DNA of 64,000 nucleotides from Undibacterium piscinae (lineage in GTDB: Bacteria; Pseudomonadota; Gammaproteobacteria; Burkholderiales; Burkholderiaceae_D): positions 3,224,001 through 3,288,000 of the forward strand of contig CP051152.1 of the NCBI GenBank assembly GCA_003970805.2, read 5' to 3'. Position 1 is the stretch's first letter. The number at the start of each line of letters is the position of its first letter. Below the pieces are notes generated by a model. The model had not been told where the DNA came from, made no database searches, and saw only the letters and a list, made by a program, of their open reading frames with translations. This document shows positions 44,254 to 54,515 of this stretch, piece after piece. The translations under genes were made by a program, and so were the position numbers.

Positions 44254-45324
44254 ATGTCCTTGATTGCCAATATTATCCGTTCTGAAGTGCGGGACCTGTC
44301 CGCCTACCATGTGCCGGATTCAGCTGGTTTCGTAAAACTCGATGCGATGGAAAATCCGTATACGCTCAGTACCGAAATGCAGCAAGCCTTGGCCGAGCGA
44401 CTGGCGCGGGTCGGGCTTAACCGTTATCCGGTACCAAGTTATAGCGCTTTAAAAAGCGCGATTAAGCGCCAACTGGGCGTGCCGCCAGACTATGATCTGG
44501 TGTTGGGTAACGGCTCCGATGAATTGATCTCCATGGTTTCGGTGGCCTGCGCCAAACCTGGTGCCAAGGTGCTCGCGCCGGTGCCAGGCTTCGTGATGTA
44601 CGCGATGTCAGCACGTCTGGCCGGCATGGAGTTTGTCGGTGTACCATTAAATGCCGATCTGAGCTTGGACGCTGCGGCGATGCTCGCTGCCATCGCCGAA
44701 CATCAGCCTGCCATTATTTATCTGGCCTATCCAAATAATCCTACCGGTACTTTGTACGATACCGCAGATATAGAGGCGATTTTGCGTGCCGTTGGCGATA
44801 CCGGCGTGGTGATTGTCGATGAGGCGTATCAGCCATTTTCACCTGTGAGTTTCATGTCGCGTCTGGCCGAGTTTGATAATCTGCTGGTGATGCGCACGGT
44901 GTCCAAGTTAGGCTTGGCCGGCATTCGCCTTGGTTATATGACGGGCTGCCCGGCCTTGCTCAATGAATTTGAAAAAGTGCGTCCGCCTTACAATATCAAT
45001 GTACTCACTGAGGCGGCGGCTGAATTTATGCTGGAGCAGGTTGCGGTACTTGATGCCCAGGCGGCGCAGATATGTCAGCAACGTAGCCTGCTGGCGGCTG
45101 CTTTGGCGGCGTTGCCGGGAGTGCAGGTTTTTCCGTCTGCGGCAAATTTCCTGTTGATTCGCGTGCCGAAAGCCGAACAAGTATTCGCTAAATTGCTGAA
45201 ACAAAAAATTTTAGTTAAAAATGTAGGTAAAATGCATGTGCTTCTGGAAAACTGCCTGCGTATTACCGTCAGCACGCCAGAAGAAAATTCCCTCTTTCTT
45301 GATGCGTTTAGTGCATCATTATGA
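44254..45324 (+). CDS. hisC: Histidinol-phosphate aminotransferase
   Basis: PLP enzyme of histidine synthesis. The 356-residue protein begins [16 protein letters not shown] and shows [25 protein letters not shown] and the PLP-lysine segment [12 protein letters not shown]. It follows the methyltransferase gene by 27 bp and is probably on the same transcript. Confidence 0.96.
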   Translation: MSLIANIIRSEVRDLSAYHVPDSAGFVKLDAMENPYTLSTEMQQALAERLARVGLNRYPVPSYSALKSAIKRQLGVPPDYDLVLGNGSDELISMVSVACAKPGAKVLAPVPGFVMYAMSARLAGMEFVGVPLNADLSLDAAAMLAAIAEHQPAIIYLAYPNNPTGTLYDTADIEAILRAVGDTGVVIVDEAYQPFSPVSFMSRLAEFDNLLVMRTVSKLGLAGIRLGYMTGCPALLNEFEKVRPPYNINVLTEAAAEFMLEQVAVLDAQAAQICQQRSLLAAALAALPGVQVFPSAANFLLIRVPKAEQVFAKLLKQKILVKNVGKMHVLLENCLRITVSTPEENSLFLDAFSASL

Positions 45325-45371
45325 ATACATCCCTGTAATCAAAGCCTTTATAGCCTCAATAGCCGATAATT

Positions 45372-45968
45372 ATGCAAGCTCAACGCACCGCACAAGTTAC
45401 ACGTAATACCAATGAAACGCAGATCCGTGTCGCCATCAATCTCGATGGAACCGGTAAGCAAAAGCTCAATACCGGTGTTCCTTTTTTGGATCATATGCTC
45501 GATCAGATCGCCCGTCATGGCCTGATCGATCTGGAAATTGAAGCGGTCGGTGATCTGCATATCGATGCGCATCATACGGTCGAGGATGTCGGTATCACGC
45601 TGGGACAGGCGTTTGCGATCGCCATGGGTGACAAGAAAGGCATACGTCGTTACGGCCATGCCTACGTGCCACTCGATGAAGCCTTGTCGCGCGTAGTCAT
45701 CGATTTTTCCGGCCGTCCTGGTCTGGAATTTCATGTGCCGTTCAAGCGTGCCATGATAGGTTCGTTTGACGTCGACCTGACCCATGAATTTTTCCAGGGC
45801 TTTGTGAACCATGCTTTGGTTTCGCTGCATATTGATAACTTGCGCGGCGACAACGCGCATCATCAATGTGAAACCGTGTTCAAAGCTTTCGGTCGCGCTT
45901 TACGTATGGCATCCGAACTCGATGCGCGTTCGGCAGGAACCATACCGTCCACCAAAGGTAGCCTTTAA
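45372..45968 (+). CDS. hisB: Imidazoleglycerol-phosphate dehydratase
   Basis: Monofunctional HisB (198 residues), without the phosphatase domain of the enterobacterial fusion. Metal-binding signatures [24 protein letters not shown] and [14 protein letters not shown] are complete. Histidinol-phosphate phosphatase must be encoded elsewhere. Confidence 0.97.
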   Translation: MQAQRTAQVTRNTNETQIRVAINLDGTGKQKLNTGVPFLDHMLDQIARHGLIDLEIEAVGDLHIDAHHTVEDVGITLGQAFAIAMGDKKGIRRYGHAYVPLDEALSRVVIDFSGRPGLEFHVPFKRAMIGSFDVDLTHEFFQGFVNHALVSLHIDNLRGDNAHHQCETVFKAFGRALRMASELDARSAGTIPSTKGSL

Positions 45969-46001
45969 TCCTGAAATTCCTTGCTTCGCAAGTAGTCCAT
46001 T

Positions 46002-46640
46002 ATGAATAAAATTGTAGTTGTCGATTATGGTATGGGTAATCTGCGCTCGGTGGCGCAAGCCCTGCGTGCCGTGGCTCCCGAAGCCAATGTGATCATCTCT
46101 GGCGACGTCGCCGATATCAAGAGTGCCGACCGCCTGGTATTGCCGGGGCAGGGCGCGATGCCTGACTGCATGAGTAGTTTGCGCGAATCCGGTGTGCAGG
46201 ATGCCGTGCTGGAAGCGGCGCGTAGCAAACCCTTGTTTGGCGTTTGCGTCGGCGAGCAAATGCTGTTTGATGTCAGTGCGGAAGGCGATACGCCGGGCTT
46301 GGGATTGTTGCCGGGCAAAGTCGTGCGCTTTGATCTGCGCGGTCAGTTGCAGGCCGATGGCTCGCGCTATAAAGTTCCGCAAATGGGATGGAACCGGGTG
46401 CGCCAGGCGCAGCCTCATGCGCTCTGGCAAGGCATCGACGATGATGCTTACTTCTATTTCGTGCATAGTTATTTTGCACAACCAGAAAATGCTCTCCATA
46501 CCGTAGGCACCACAGATTACGGAACGACATTTGCCTGTGCGGTAGCGCGTGACAATATTTTTGCGACGCAATTTCACCCTGAAAAAAGCGCCGCCGCCGG
46601 TTTGCAGTTGTATAAGAATTTCGTACACTGGAAGCCTTGA
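46002..46640 (+). CDS. hisH: Imidazole glycerol phosphate synthase subunit HisH
   Basis: Glutaminase subunit that feeds ammonia to HisF. The 212-residue protein has [11 protein letters not shown] and the nucleophile Cys82 in [10 protein letters not shown]. The rest of the triad is in TQFHPEKS. A 65-bp spacer separates it from hisA. Confidence 0.97.
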   Translation: MNKIVVVDYGMGNLRSVAQALRAVAPEANVIISGDVADIKSADRLVLPGQGAMPDCMSSLRESGVQDAVLEAARSKPLFGVCVGEQMLFDVSAEGDTPGLGLLPGKVVRFDLRGQLQADGSRYKVPQMGWNRVRQAQPHALWQGIDDDAYFYFVHSYFAQPENALHTVGTTDYGTTFACAVARDNIFATQFHPEKSAAAGLQLYKNFVHWKP

Positions 46641-46705
46641 AGCTGAGGCTCTTCGCTCCCTTCGTTTTTGTTAACCATTATTTACCCTTTTCATAGATAC
46701 TCATC

Positions 46706-47497
46706 ATGCTGCTCATTCCTGCCATCGACCTGAAAGACGGTCACTGCGTACGCCTGAAACAAGGAGACATGGATCAAGCCACGGTCTTCTCTGACGCTCC
46801 TGCCGATATGGCGCGACATTGGTTGGCGCAAGGTGCACGTCGCCTGCATCTGGTGGATTTAAATGGTGCGTTCGCAGGTAAGCCTGTCAATGAAGCTGCG
46901 GTCAAGGCGATTTTGCAAGCGGTACGCGACTATGCCGAAGAAACCGGCACCGAAGAAATTCCGGTGCAACTGGGCGGTGGCATTCGCGATCTCGACACTA
47001 TAGAACGCTATCTGAATGATGGCTTGTCCTACATCATTATCGGTACCGCTGCGGTGAAGAGCCCTGGCTTTCTGGCTGATGCCTGTGCTGCGTTTCCTGG
47101 TCAGATCATAGTCGGTATCGACGCCAAGGATGGCAAAGTCGCCACTGACGGCTGGAGTAAGTTATCCGGCCACGACGTAATCGATCTGGCGCAGAAGTTT
47201 GAAGGCTATGGCGTTGAGGCGATTATCTATACCGATATCGGCCGTGACGGCATGATGGGCGGCGTAAATATTGAGGCAACCGTAAAATTGGCGCAGGCGG
47301 TTAACATTCCTGTGATTGCCTCCGGTGGCGTACACGTGCTGGCCGATGTGGAAGCGCTGTGCGAGGTTCAGGATCAGGGAATTTCGGGTGTGATCTGCGG
47401 ACGTTCGATTTACGAGGGAACGCTCGATTTGTTGTCGGCACAGGATAGGGCTGACGAATTGAGCGGCGAAACCGATACTGAAGAAGAACCGATATGA
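46706..47497 (+). CDS. hisA: ProFAR isomerase HisA
   Basis: TIM-barrel isomerase acting before HisF. The 263-residue protein has catalytic Asp8 ([13 protein letters not shown]), [16 protein letters not shown], and [15 protein letters not shown] with the second aspartate. A 12-residue acidic tail (ETDTEEEPI at the end) overlaps hisF by 4 bp (ATGA). Confidence 0.96.
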   Translation: MLLIPAIDLKDGHCVRLKQGDMDQATVFSDAPADMARHWLAQGARRLHLVDLNGAFAGKPVNEAAVKAILQAVRDYAEETGTEEIPVQLGGGIRDLDTIERYLNDGLSYIIIGTAAVKSPGFLADACAAFPGQIIVGIDAKDGKVATDGWSKLSGHDVIDLAQKFEGYGVEAIIYTDIGRDGMMGGVNIEATVKLAQAVNIPVIASGGVHVLADVEALCEVQDQGISGVICGRSIYEGTLDLLSAQDRADELSGETDTEEEPI

Positions 47498-48258
47498 CGC
47501 TGGCAAAAAGAATTATCCCTTGCCTGGATGTGACCGCGGGTCGTGTCGTTAAGGGTATCAATTTTCAGGAGTTGCGCGATGCCGGTGATCCGGTAGAGAT
47601 CGCACGTCGCTACGATGCTCAGGGTGCAGATGAAATTACTTTTCTCGACATTACCGCTTCCTCAGATGACCGTGATTTGATCCTGCCTATCATTGAGGCG
47701 GTGGCTTCCCAGGTGTTCATCCCGCTGACGGTAGGCGGTGGCGTGCGCTCCGTTGCTGACGTGCGTCGTCTGCTCAATGCCGGTGCCGATAAGGTTGGTA
47801 TCAATACTTCTGCTATTACCAATCCGCAACTGGTTGCCGATGCCGCACACAAATACGGTTCGCAATGCATCGTGGTAGCGATAGACGCCAAGCGGGTAGC
47901 GCCGGGAAAGTGGGAAGTGTATACGCACGGCGGTCGCAATGCGACCGGCCTTGACGCCGTTGAGTGGGCCTGCAATATGGCGCGTCTGGGCGCCGGAGAA
48001 ATCCTGCTGACCAGTATGGATAAAGACGGTACGCGTTCCGGATTTGACCTGGGTTTGACGCGCGCCGTATCGGATGCCGTCGATATTCCGGTGATTGCAT
48101 CGGGAGGTGTCGGCAATCTGCAGGATTTAGCTGACGGCATCAAGACAGGCGGTGCTGATGCAGTGTTGGCGGCGAGTATTTTTCATTTCGGCCACCACAC
48201 GGTACAAGAGGCAAAACAGTTTATGGCAGCACAGAATATTGCGATGAGGCTTGCATGA
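47494..48258 (+). CDS. hisF: Imidazole glycerol phosphate synthase subunit HisF
   Basis: Cyclase subunit; partner of HisH. The 254-residue TIM barrel has catalytic Asp12 in [15 protein letters not shown] and the second aspartate in VVAIDAKR. Also [12 protein letters not shown]. Overlaps hisA upstream and hisI downstream by 4 bp each. Confidence 0.97.
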   Translation: MTLAKRIIPCLDVTAGRVVKGINFQELRDAGDPVEIARRYDAQGADEITFLDITASSDDRDLILPIIEAVASQVFIPLTVGGGVRSVADVRRLLNAGADKVGINTSAITNPQLVADAAHKYGSQCIVVAIDAKRVAPGKWEVYTHGGRNATGLDAVEWACNMARLGAGEILLTSMDKDGTRSGFDLGLTRAVSDAVDIPVIASGGVGNLQDLADGIKTGGADAVLAASIFHFGHHTVQEAKQFMAAQNIAMRLA

Positions 48259-48654
48259 GTTCAAAGTGGTTAAATAAGGTCAGATGGGATGAGTGCGGTC
48301 TGGTACCGGTGATTGCACAAGAGGCCAGCACCAATAAGGTGCTGATGTTTGCCTGGATGAACCGCGACGCGCTTGCTAAAACGGTTGAGCTCGGTGAGGC
48401 TGTCTACTGGAGTCGGTCCCGCAAGAAGCTTTGGCATAAGGGCGAAGAGTCCGGGCATATACAAAAGGTGCTGGAGATACGTCTTGATTGCGATGAAGAT
48501 GTGGTCTTGCTCACGATAGAGCAGGTCGATGGGATTGCCTGCCACACCGGACGGCACTCGTGCTTTTTTTCAAAAATTTGAAGGTGATGCCAGTGACGGT
48601 GAGTGGTTAGCGGTCGACCCTGTGCTGAAAGACCCTGAAAGTATTTACAAGTGA
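48255..48654 (+). CDS. hisI: Phosphoribosyl-AMP cyclohydrolase, frameshifted near its 3' end in a T7 run
   Basis: Zinc enzyme opening the purine ring in histidine synthesis. The body is intact: [28 protein letters not shown], and [13 protein letters not shown] with metal-binding cysteines. At the seven-T run 48564-48570 the frame shifts and stops at 48581. With six T's it reads [19 protein letters not shown] to the stop at 48652-48654, about 132 residues, overlapping hisE by 4 bp (GTGA). This matches the other overlaps of the operon and argues for a miscounted run. Confidence 0.93.
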
Positions 48655-49016
48655 ATTCCCCTATGAGCATGAATGAAGAGCAAATTTTGCAGCGCCTGGC
48701 GGGTATTATCGAAGGCCGTAAGCTGGTAAATGGCGGAGATCCGGATACTTCGTATGTGGCAAAATTATTCGCCAAGGGCGATGATGCCATCCTGAAAAAA
48801 ATCGGTGAAGAGGCGACCGAGACCGTGATGGCTGCCAAAGACGCGCGGGTTTCCGGCGATGCTTCCAAACTATTGTATGAGTGTGCCGACCTGTGGTTTC
48901 ATACGCTTGTCATGTTGGCGCAGTATGATCTTACTCCCCAGCAAGTGCTGAATGAATTAGCGCGACGCCAGGGTATTTCAGGTCTGGAAGAGAAAGCCTC
49001 CCGCAAGGATGCCTAA
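48651..49016 (+). CDS. hisE: Phosphoribosyl-ATP pyrophosphatase
   Basis: Second step of histidine synthesis. The 121-residue protein has [15 protein letters not shown], the metal-binding [16 protein letters not shown] and [14 protein letters not shown] chose GTG 48651 because it gives the 4-bp overlap used at hisA/hisF and hisF/hisI; ATG 48663 is an alternative start. Confidence 0.94.
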   Translation: MNSPMSMNEEQILQRLAGIIEGRKLVNGGDPDTSYVAKLFAKGDDAILKKIGEEATETVMAAKDARVSGDASKLLYECADLWFHTLVMLAQYDLTPQQVLNELARRQGISGLEEKASRKDA

Positions 49017-49074
49017 TTGCATTGCAATGCTGCAAAAATCTGCTGAAGTTGAATTAGCCGTGATAGAGGTCAAT

Positions 49075-49440
49075 GTGGAAAACTGTATTTTCTGTAAAAT
49101 CGTAGCCAAGCAGATCCCTTCAGACATCGTTTATGAAGACGATGAGCTGATGGCATTTAAGGATATCCATCCGGCTGCCCCCGTGCATTTTTTAATTATC
49201 CCTAAACTTCATCTTGCCACTCTGGCTGAAGCGAAGCCTGAACATGCTGAGTTGCTTGGGAAAATGCTGGAACTGGCACCTAAGTTGGCGCATGAGCAAG
49301 GCTGTGGTGTAGTGAAACATGCCGATGGTAGCCGTTCCGGAGGGTATAAAACCCTCATCAATACGGGACCGGATGGCGGACAAGAGGTGTATCATCTGCA
49401 CATGCATGTAATTGGTGGATCTAAGCGTAATCGCGATTAG
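49075..49440 (+). CDS. HIT family hydrolase
   Basis: 121-residue nucleotide-binding hydrolase with CIFCKIVAKQIPSDIVYED and the histidine triad YHLHMHVIGG. GTG 49075 follows AGAGGTC; the frame is open upstream into hisE, but the N-terminal motif places the start here. It is the usual gene after hisE in Burkholderiales. The physiological substrate is unknown. Confidence 0.93.
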   Translation: MENCIFCKIVAKQIPSDIVYEDDELMAFKDIHPAAPVHFLIIPKLHLATLAEAKPEHAELLGKMLELAPKLAHEQGCGVVKHADGSRSGGYKTLINTGPDGGQEVYHLHMHVIGGSKRNRD

Positions 49441-49516
49441 ATTTGCATCAATGGTGGTGAGCGGTACATAGCGGTACATATTATTACGAGGGCAAGGCTC
49501 TCAATTTGGAGAAATC

Positions 49517-49738
49517 ATGGGTTCTTTTAGTGTTTGGCATTGGTTGATCGTACTGGTAATTGTTATGCTGGTATTCGGTACCAAAAAATTGGGTAATATC
49601 GGTGGTGATCTTGGTAAGGCTGTCAAAGGTTTCAAGGACGGCGTGAAGGGCGATGAAGAGAAATCTGTTGCCGCGACACAGCAAGTGGCTGATAAAGTAA
49701 CTGTAGACGTAGAAGCCAAGGAAAAAGCCAAGCAGTAA
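49517..49738 (+). CDS. tatA: Sec-independent protein translocase TatA
   Basis: 73-residue pore component: N-terminal helix ([20 protein letters not shown]), hinge, amphipathic helix with FKDGVKG, and a charged tail. It starts the tatABC operon, whose clients may include the Rieske protein encoded 4.7 kb downstream. Confidence 0.96.
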   Translation: MGSFSVWHWLIVLVIVMLVFGTKKLGNIGGDLGKAVKGFKDGVKGDEEKSVAATQQVADKVTVDVEAKEKAKQ

Positions 49739-49759
49739 GCTGCTGGTAAACATCGATTT

Positions 49760-50251
49760 ATGATAGATCTCGGACTCAGCAAGATGGCGCTGATCGGCGT
49801 AGTTGCGCTGATTGTGATCGGCCCTAAGGATTTACCCAAGGTAGCCCGCATGGCGGGCTCCTTGTTTGGGCGCGCCCAACGTTACATCAATGAAGTGAAA
49901 TCTGAGGTGTCCCGCGAGATTGAGCTCGATGAATTACGCAAGATGCATAAGGATGCGCAAGATGTGGTGCAAGAGGTCGAGCAATCCATAGGGCAAAGTA
50001 TCGCCCAGACGGAAAATGATCTCAATGCAGCCTGGCATGGTGAGGCAACCGATACTGTGCAGTCTTCACTTCCGGCAATGGATGCGATCGCCGTCAAGTC
50101 CAAGGATTTTCGTCGCAAAAAACTGGCGCGTAACTCTGCCGTGCCGGCTTGGTATAAAAGTCGTACTGGTCATCGCGCCCACGTGATGTCAGGTTCCGCA
50201 CGCATGGCCCGTCATCGCGCCAAACCTCAATCTCCTGCAAGCTTTTTCTAA
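49760..50251 (+). CDS. tatB: Sec-independent protein translocase TatB
   Basis: 163-residue receptor component. The N-terminus MIDLGLSKMALIGVVALIVIGPKDLPK is diagnostic (quoted by its features: helix 7-22, then the GPxDLP hinge). A long amphipathic helix and a basic tail with RTGHRAHVMSGSARMARHR follow. Confidence 0.95.
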   Translation: MIDLGLSKMALIGVVALIVIGPKDLPKVARMAGSLFGRAQRYINEVKSEVSREIELDELRKMHKDAQDVVQEVEQSIGQSIAQTENDLNAAWHGEATDTVQSSLPAMDAIAVKSKDFRRKKLARNSAVPAWYKSRTGHRAHVMSGSARMARHRAKPQSPASFF

Positions 50252-50298
50252 ATGCATTTTTCATTTAATTTTTCACTCCCATTTATGGCAGGTCTTGC

Positions 50299-51063
50299 AT
50301 GACCGATACAAATTCGCAGGGCGCGGCTGACAGCTTTATTTCACATCTGGTTGAATTACGGGATCGCCTGGTCAAGGCTTCGATAGGTATTGCAATAGTC
50401 TGTGCGGCATTATTTGCCTGGCCGGGACCTTCTGCGATTTACGATATTTTGGCAGCGCCTATGATTTCCTCGCTTCCTGCCGGCGCCAAGATGATTGCAA
50501 CCGGTGTCATTTCGCCATTTCTGGTACCCATGAAGGTAACGCTGCTGGTTTCCTTTATGCTGGCCTTGCCATGGGTCTTGTATCAGGCGTGGGCCTTTGT
50601 TGCGCCAGGCTTGTACACACATGAAAAACGCCTGATAGCCCCTTTGGTGATCTCATCATCGCTATTATTTCTGTCGGGCGTGGCGTTTTGTTATTTCTTC
50701 GTATTCGGGCGGGTATTTAAGTTTATTAATGAGTTTGCCCCGACTTCGATCACGGTAGCTCCCGATATTGAGAACTACCTTGATTTCATCATGTCCATGT
50801 GCCTCGCCTTTGGCATGACTTTCGAGGTGCCTATCGTGGTTGTGGTGTTGGTACGCATGGGGCTGGTGTCATTGGAAAAGCTCAAGGCGATACGCTCGTA
50901 CGTGATCGTTGGCGCTTTTGTGATTGCCGCCATCGTCACGCCACCCGATATCGTTAGCCAGTTTGCCTTGGCGATACCGATGTGTTTGCTGTATGAACTG
51001 GGATTGCTGGTCGCGCCGATCTTCGTGAAGGCGACTCAGGCGCCCGATGAAGTGGTGGATTAA
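50299..51063 (+). CDS. tatC: Sec-independent protein translocase TatC
   Basis: 254-residue core receptor with six helices, binding the twin-arginine signal. The start SFISHLVELRDRLVKA and the conserved FEVPIVVVVLVRMG are clear. The stop codon abuts, with no spacer, the stop codon of the convergent DUF2461 gene. Confidence 0.96.
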   Translation: MTDTNSQGAADSFISHLVELRDRLVKASIGIAIVCAALFAWPGPSAIYDILAAPMISSLPAGAKMIATGVISPFLVPMKVTLLVSFMLALPWVLYQAWAFVAPGLYTHEKRLIAPLVISSSLLFLSGVAFCYFFVFGRVFKFINEFAPTSITVAPDIENYLDFIMSMCLAFGMTFEVPIVVVVLVRMGLVSLEKLKAIRSYVIVGAFVIAAIVTPPDIVSQFALAIPMCLLYELGLLVAPIFVKATQAPDEVVD

Positions 51064-51744
51064 TCAACTGCAATCAGCCGCGCTACGCAGCCAGGCGGCT
51101 AGGGGATGGGCGCTTTTAAATCCCCTGGTCAGAATTTCAAGAATTTGCTCCGCATTCATTCCTTCGATCGAGCATTCGGTCCACACCATAAAGTTCTTGA
51201 GCTTTAGTTGTTCTATATGCGGATGATTGGCATCAAAACCTTTCGGTGGCCGTATCAGTTTCCCTTCATCCTGTAAGTCACCAAAAACTTCCTTGATTCC
51301 CTTATTTTTCAGTAGCTTGGAAAATCCCGCCGGATCAGCCACGATATGATTGCGTATCGCCCGCAACCGGTCTGAGGGGGGCATGTATTCGCCTACCGCA
51401 AAAAACAATCTGCCATTGCCATCAAGTTGGAAATAATACGCAGGACCACCGCCTTCGCTAGGTTTCTTGCGACCGTTGGGTAGTATCGATGCCGAGAAAT
51501 TGGTTTTATACGGTGACTTATCTTTGCCGAAGCGCACATCCCGATTGATGCGAAACAAGGCTTTTTTCGCTTCGCAGCCAGCAATTGCCGGATCAAACTT
51601 GCTGATCTCCTTGATCAGTTGCGTTACAAATTGCAGGAACTCGGCACGTAAAATATCGTAGCGAGGCTTGTTCATGACAAACCAAGCGCGATTATTGCTC
51701 TCAGATAACTCAAATAAAAAACGGCTCAGATCACGGACATGCAT
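51064..51744 (-). CDS. DUF2461 family protein
   Basis: 226-residue protein of the DUF2461/TIGR02453 family. Typical segments are FLFELSESNNRAWFVMNKPRYD, FRINRDVRFGKDKSPYKTNF and GPAYYFQLDGNGRLFFAVGEYMP. No transmembrane helix or known active site is seen. The function is unknown. It is read against tatC with no gap between the stops. Confidence 0.88.
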   Translation of the reverse strand: MHVRDLSRFLFELSESNNRAWFVMNKPRYDILRAEFLQFVTQLIKEISKFDPAIAGCEAKKALFRINRDVRFGKDKSPYKTNFSASILPNGRKKPSEGGGPAYYFQLDGNGRLFFAVGEYMPPSDRLRAIRNHIVADPAGFSKLLKNKGIKEVFGDLQDEGKLIRPPKGFDANHPHIEQLKLKNFMVWTECSIEGMNAEQILEILTRGFKSAHPLAAWLRSAADCS

Positions 51745-51765
51745 AAAAAAACTCCAGAAATAAAT

Positions 51766-52932
51766 CTATTCTTCTCGCTTAATTGGCGGGCGCTTGCCGA
51801 TTAAAATATCGACGGTAGAGACGGAAGTCCGCCTGATGATCGTAAATTTCGCCTTATTATCGGGCTTTAACAGTGCGATAAGATTGAGTATTTCAGTTTT
51901 GTTGGCGACCGGCTTCCCATTGATTTCAGTCAGTATGTCACCCGGACGTATGCCGGCCTTATCCGCGGGGCCGCCGCGCACCACGCCGGCGACGATAGCA
52001 CCTGATGCTTCCTTGAGATTGAAGCTGTCGGCCATTTCCGGCGTAATGTCTTGCGGTTCTACTCCTATCCAGCCACGTACCACCTGACCGTTGGCGATAA
52101 TTGATTCCATCACCATTTTGATGGTGGTGACGGGAATGGCGAATCCTATTCCCAGCGAACCACCGTTACGCGAGTAAATCGCCGAATTAATGCCTAGCAG
52201 ATTGCCGTTAATGTCGACCAGCGCGCCTCCTGAATTACCTGGATTAACTGCCGCATCAGTCTGGATGAAATTCTCATAGGTATTAATGCCTACGTCATTG
52301 CGGCCGAGTGCCGAAATGATGCCCATGGTGACTGTCTGGCCGACGCCGAACGGGTTGCCTATGGCCAGCACCACGTCACCGACGAAGGCTTGTTCTGAGT
52401 GTCCCAGGGTGATCGCCGGTAGGTTAGCTAAATCGATTTTAATTACCGCCAAATCGGTTTCCGGATCGGTGCCGACTACCTTGGCGATTGCCTGACGTCC
52501 ATCCGGTAGCGAGACCGAGATTTCATCGGCCTCTTCAATCACGTGGTTATTGGTCAGAATATAACCCTGGGAGCTGACAATGACACCAGAGCCAAGGCTG
52601 GCCTGGCGCTCGGCTTGCGGACTTTGCTGCTCACCGAAAAAGCGTCTGATGAAAGGGTCGTTGAGTAAGGGATTATTGGCCTGTGGCGAGGCTTTCGCGG
52701 TATTGATGTTGACTACTGATGGCATCGCAAGTTTTGCCGCGCTCCGGTACGACGATTGCGCCGCTACCGGAGTGAGTGGTGCCTCTTGCATGCTGACTGT
52801 TGAGCTTAAGTTGAGCTTATGCGTATTCCCCCATACCTGATTGGACCAATTGGGCTTTAAGGTGGTTACAATAAACCACAGTGCCAAACCGACCGTAGCG
52901 GTTTGGGCAAACAATAACCATAAGCGACGCAT
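51766..52932 (-). CDS. Trypsin-like serine protease, DegS/HtrA type with one PDZ domain
   Basis: 388-residue periplasmic protease anchored by an N-terminal helix (about 6-24). The catalytic triad is His130 (TNNHVIEEAD), Asp160 (PETDLAVIKID) and Ser234 (GNSGGALVD). One PDZ domain follows (about 285-375). The anchor plus single PDZ resembles DegS/AlgW, which cut anti-sigma factors after envelope stress; that role here is inferred. I chose ATG 52932; the frame is open upstream across the neighbour's start. Confidence 0.93.
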   Translation of the reverse strand: MRRLWLLFAQTATVGLALWFIVTTLKPNWSNQVWGNTHKLNLSSTVSMQEAPLTPVAAQSSYRSAAKLAMPSVVNINTAKASPQANNPLLNDPFIRRFFGEQQSPQAERQASLGSGVIVSSQGYILTNNHVIEEADEISVSLPDGRQAIAKVVGTDPETDLAVIKIDLANLPAITLGHSEQAFVGDVVLAIGNPFGVGQTVTMGIISALGRNDVGINTYENFIQTDAAVNPGNSGGALVDINGNLLGINSAIYSRNGGSLGIGFAIPVTTIKMVMESIIANGQVVRGWIGVEPQDITPEMADSFNLKEASGAIVAGVVRGGPADKAGIRPGDILTEINGKPVANKTEILNLIALLKPDNKAKFTIIRRTSVSTVDILIGKRPPIKREE

Positions 52933-52946
52933 AGAGAGATTTGAGT

Positions 52947-53714
52947 ATGAAAGAGAAATCGGTGAATAGGGAAGTGCTTGCACAATATCTGGCAACAGAA
53001 TTGCAAATCGCAAGATACCGTGATTATTGCCCAAATGGCGTGCAGGTGGAAGGGCGCCCTGAGATTAAACTGATAGTCAGTGGCGTAACTGCCAGTTTGG
53101 CCTTGCTGGAGCAGGCGCTGGATGCGAAGGCCGATGCTGTGTTGGTGCATCACGGTTATTTCTGGCGTGGCGAAGATATGCGCGTGATCGGGCAAAAGCA
53201 GAAGCGATTGAAGTTGCTTCTGGAGAATGAAATATCCCTGTTTGCCTATCATTTACCTCTCGATATGCATCCGTTGATGGGAAATAACGCGCAACTGGCG
53301 CAAAAATTTGGAATCGAACCATCGTCACGTTTTGCTGAAGATGATCTGGGCTGGATCGGGCGGATGAGCGATCCAGCCATACGTACAGTCGGTGATCTGG
53401 CTGCGCATATAGCGCAGACCTTGGGACGTAAGCCTATGCTGATCGGAAATCCTGAGCAGTCGCTAGCCGATGTTGCCTGGTGTAGTGGCGCCGCACAAAA
53501 CTTGTTTGATCAGGCCATTACGGCAGGAGCCTCAGTGTATTTAAGTGGTGAAATTTCGGAGCCAACCGTACATCTGGCGCGAGAATCCGGGGTCGCTTAT
53601 CTTGCTTGCGGACATCATGCGACCGAGCGTTATGGAGTGCAGGCGCTGGGTCAGCATATCGCCGGTAGATTTGGGGTTGCGCATCAATTTATCGATATTG
53701 ATAATCCGGTCTGA
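52947..53714 (+). CDS. Nif3-like dinuclear metal center protein
   Basis: 255-residue Nif3/YbgI family protein with metal-binding [22 protein letters not shown] and the C-terminal [15 protein letters not shown]. The biochemical role of the family is unsettled. Its ATG at 52947 is only 14 bp from the divergent protease start, so each promoter must lie within the other gene or produce very short leaders. Confidence 0.93.
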   Translation: MKEKSVNREVLAQYLATELQIARYRDYCPNGVQVEGRPEIKLIVSGVTASLALLEQALDAKADAVLVHHGYFWRGEDMRVIGQKQKRLKLLLENEISLFAYHLPLDMHPLMGNNAQLAQKFGIEPSSRFAEDDLGWIGRMSDPAIRTVGDLAAHIAQTLGRKPMLIGNPEQSLADVAWCSGAAQNLFDQAITAGASVYLSGEISEPTVHLARESGVAYLACGHHATERYGVQALGQHIAGRFGVAHQFIDIDNPV

Positions 53715-53719
53715 GCATA

Positions 53720-53754
53720 AAAAAGCCACCGGCTGTGAATGCCGGCGGCTTTTT
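53720..53754. terminator. Bidirectional terminator between Nif3 gene and mscL
   Basis: Stem AAAAAGCC-A-CCGGC (53720-53733) with GCCGG-C-GGCTTTTT (53741-53754), one internal mismatch, loop TGTGAAT. It separates two convergent genes. Confidence 0.85.
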
Positions 53755-53779
53755 CAAGAGACAGAGTTCATGTCTGCAT

Positions 53780-54199
53780 TTATTTTTTTAGTGCGTCGCG
53801 AATTTCTCGTAGCAGGATCACATCTTCTGGCGTGACTGGCGCCACTGCCGGAGCGACAGGCTGTTCTTTTTTCATTTTATTAAACAGGCGTACCATCTGG
53901 AAAATGATAAAAGCCAGAATCAGGAAGTTTAGCGAAATGGTGATGAAATTGCCGTAAGCCAGTACTGCACCGGCTTTTTTGGCCTCCGCCAATGCCAGAT
54001 TGCTGGCTTGTCCGTTCAACGGCAGGTAGTAGCTGGAAAAATCGAGTCCGCCGAAAATTCTACCGACCACAGGCATAACGACATCGGCGACCAGAGAGTC
54101 GACAATTTTTCCGAATGCCGCGCCTATGATGACACCAACAGCTAAATCGACCACGTTGCCCTTGGAGGCAAAGTCCTTAAATTCTTGCATCATGCTCAT
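53780..54199 (-). CDS. mscL: Large-conductance mechanosensitive channel MscL
   Basis: 139-residue channel that releases osmolytes on hypo-osmotic shock. It has [31 protein letters not shown] (helix 1 with its gate region), the periplasmic loop, helix 2 [18 protein letters not shown], and the C-terminal bundle [14 protein letters not shown]. Start ATG 54199 follows AAAGGATTTTCC. Confidence 0.96.
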   Translation of the reverse strand: MSMMQEFKDFASKGNVVDLAVGVIIGAAFGKIVDSLVADVVMPVVGRIFGGLDFSSYYLPLNGQASNLALAEAKKAGAVLAYGNFITISLNFLILAFIIFQMVRLFNKMKKEQPVAPAVAPVTPEDVILLREIRDALKK

Positions 54200-54515
54200 G
54201 GAAAATCCTTTGTAAATAGTAAATGTAAGGTGTGGCAAAACGGCAATATAGTAATACGTAAGCGCAAGATAAGAGGGAGAAATCCGGTAAATCTTTGTTA
54301 AATATTATTTCGGGCTACGCGCCCTTATGAGCATGTTGCATCCTTATCGCATGTCAAACCCCGAATAATCGACAAAAAAACCGGCAAAAATGCTCTAGTT
54401 TGCCTATCTGATCATCTTTTCCTTTAAAAGCATACTCAGCTACTTTATAATTTAAGGTTGTTAGAAGTGGGGTTGCGCTTCGTCAAGTTTTGATTTTTGA
54501 TAGATTGGGGTTGGT
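54200..54515. promoter_or_regulatory. Spacer with the probable petABC promoter
   Basis: 316 bp between mscL (-) and petA (+) with no gene. A TATAAT at 54446-54451 with TTTAAA at 54423-54428 (17-bp spacing) is the best sigma-70-like promoter for petABC. It is inferred from sequence match only. Confidence 0.5.
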
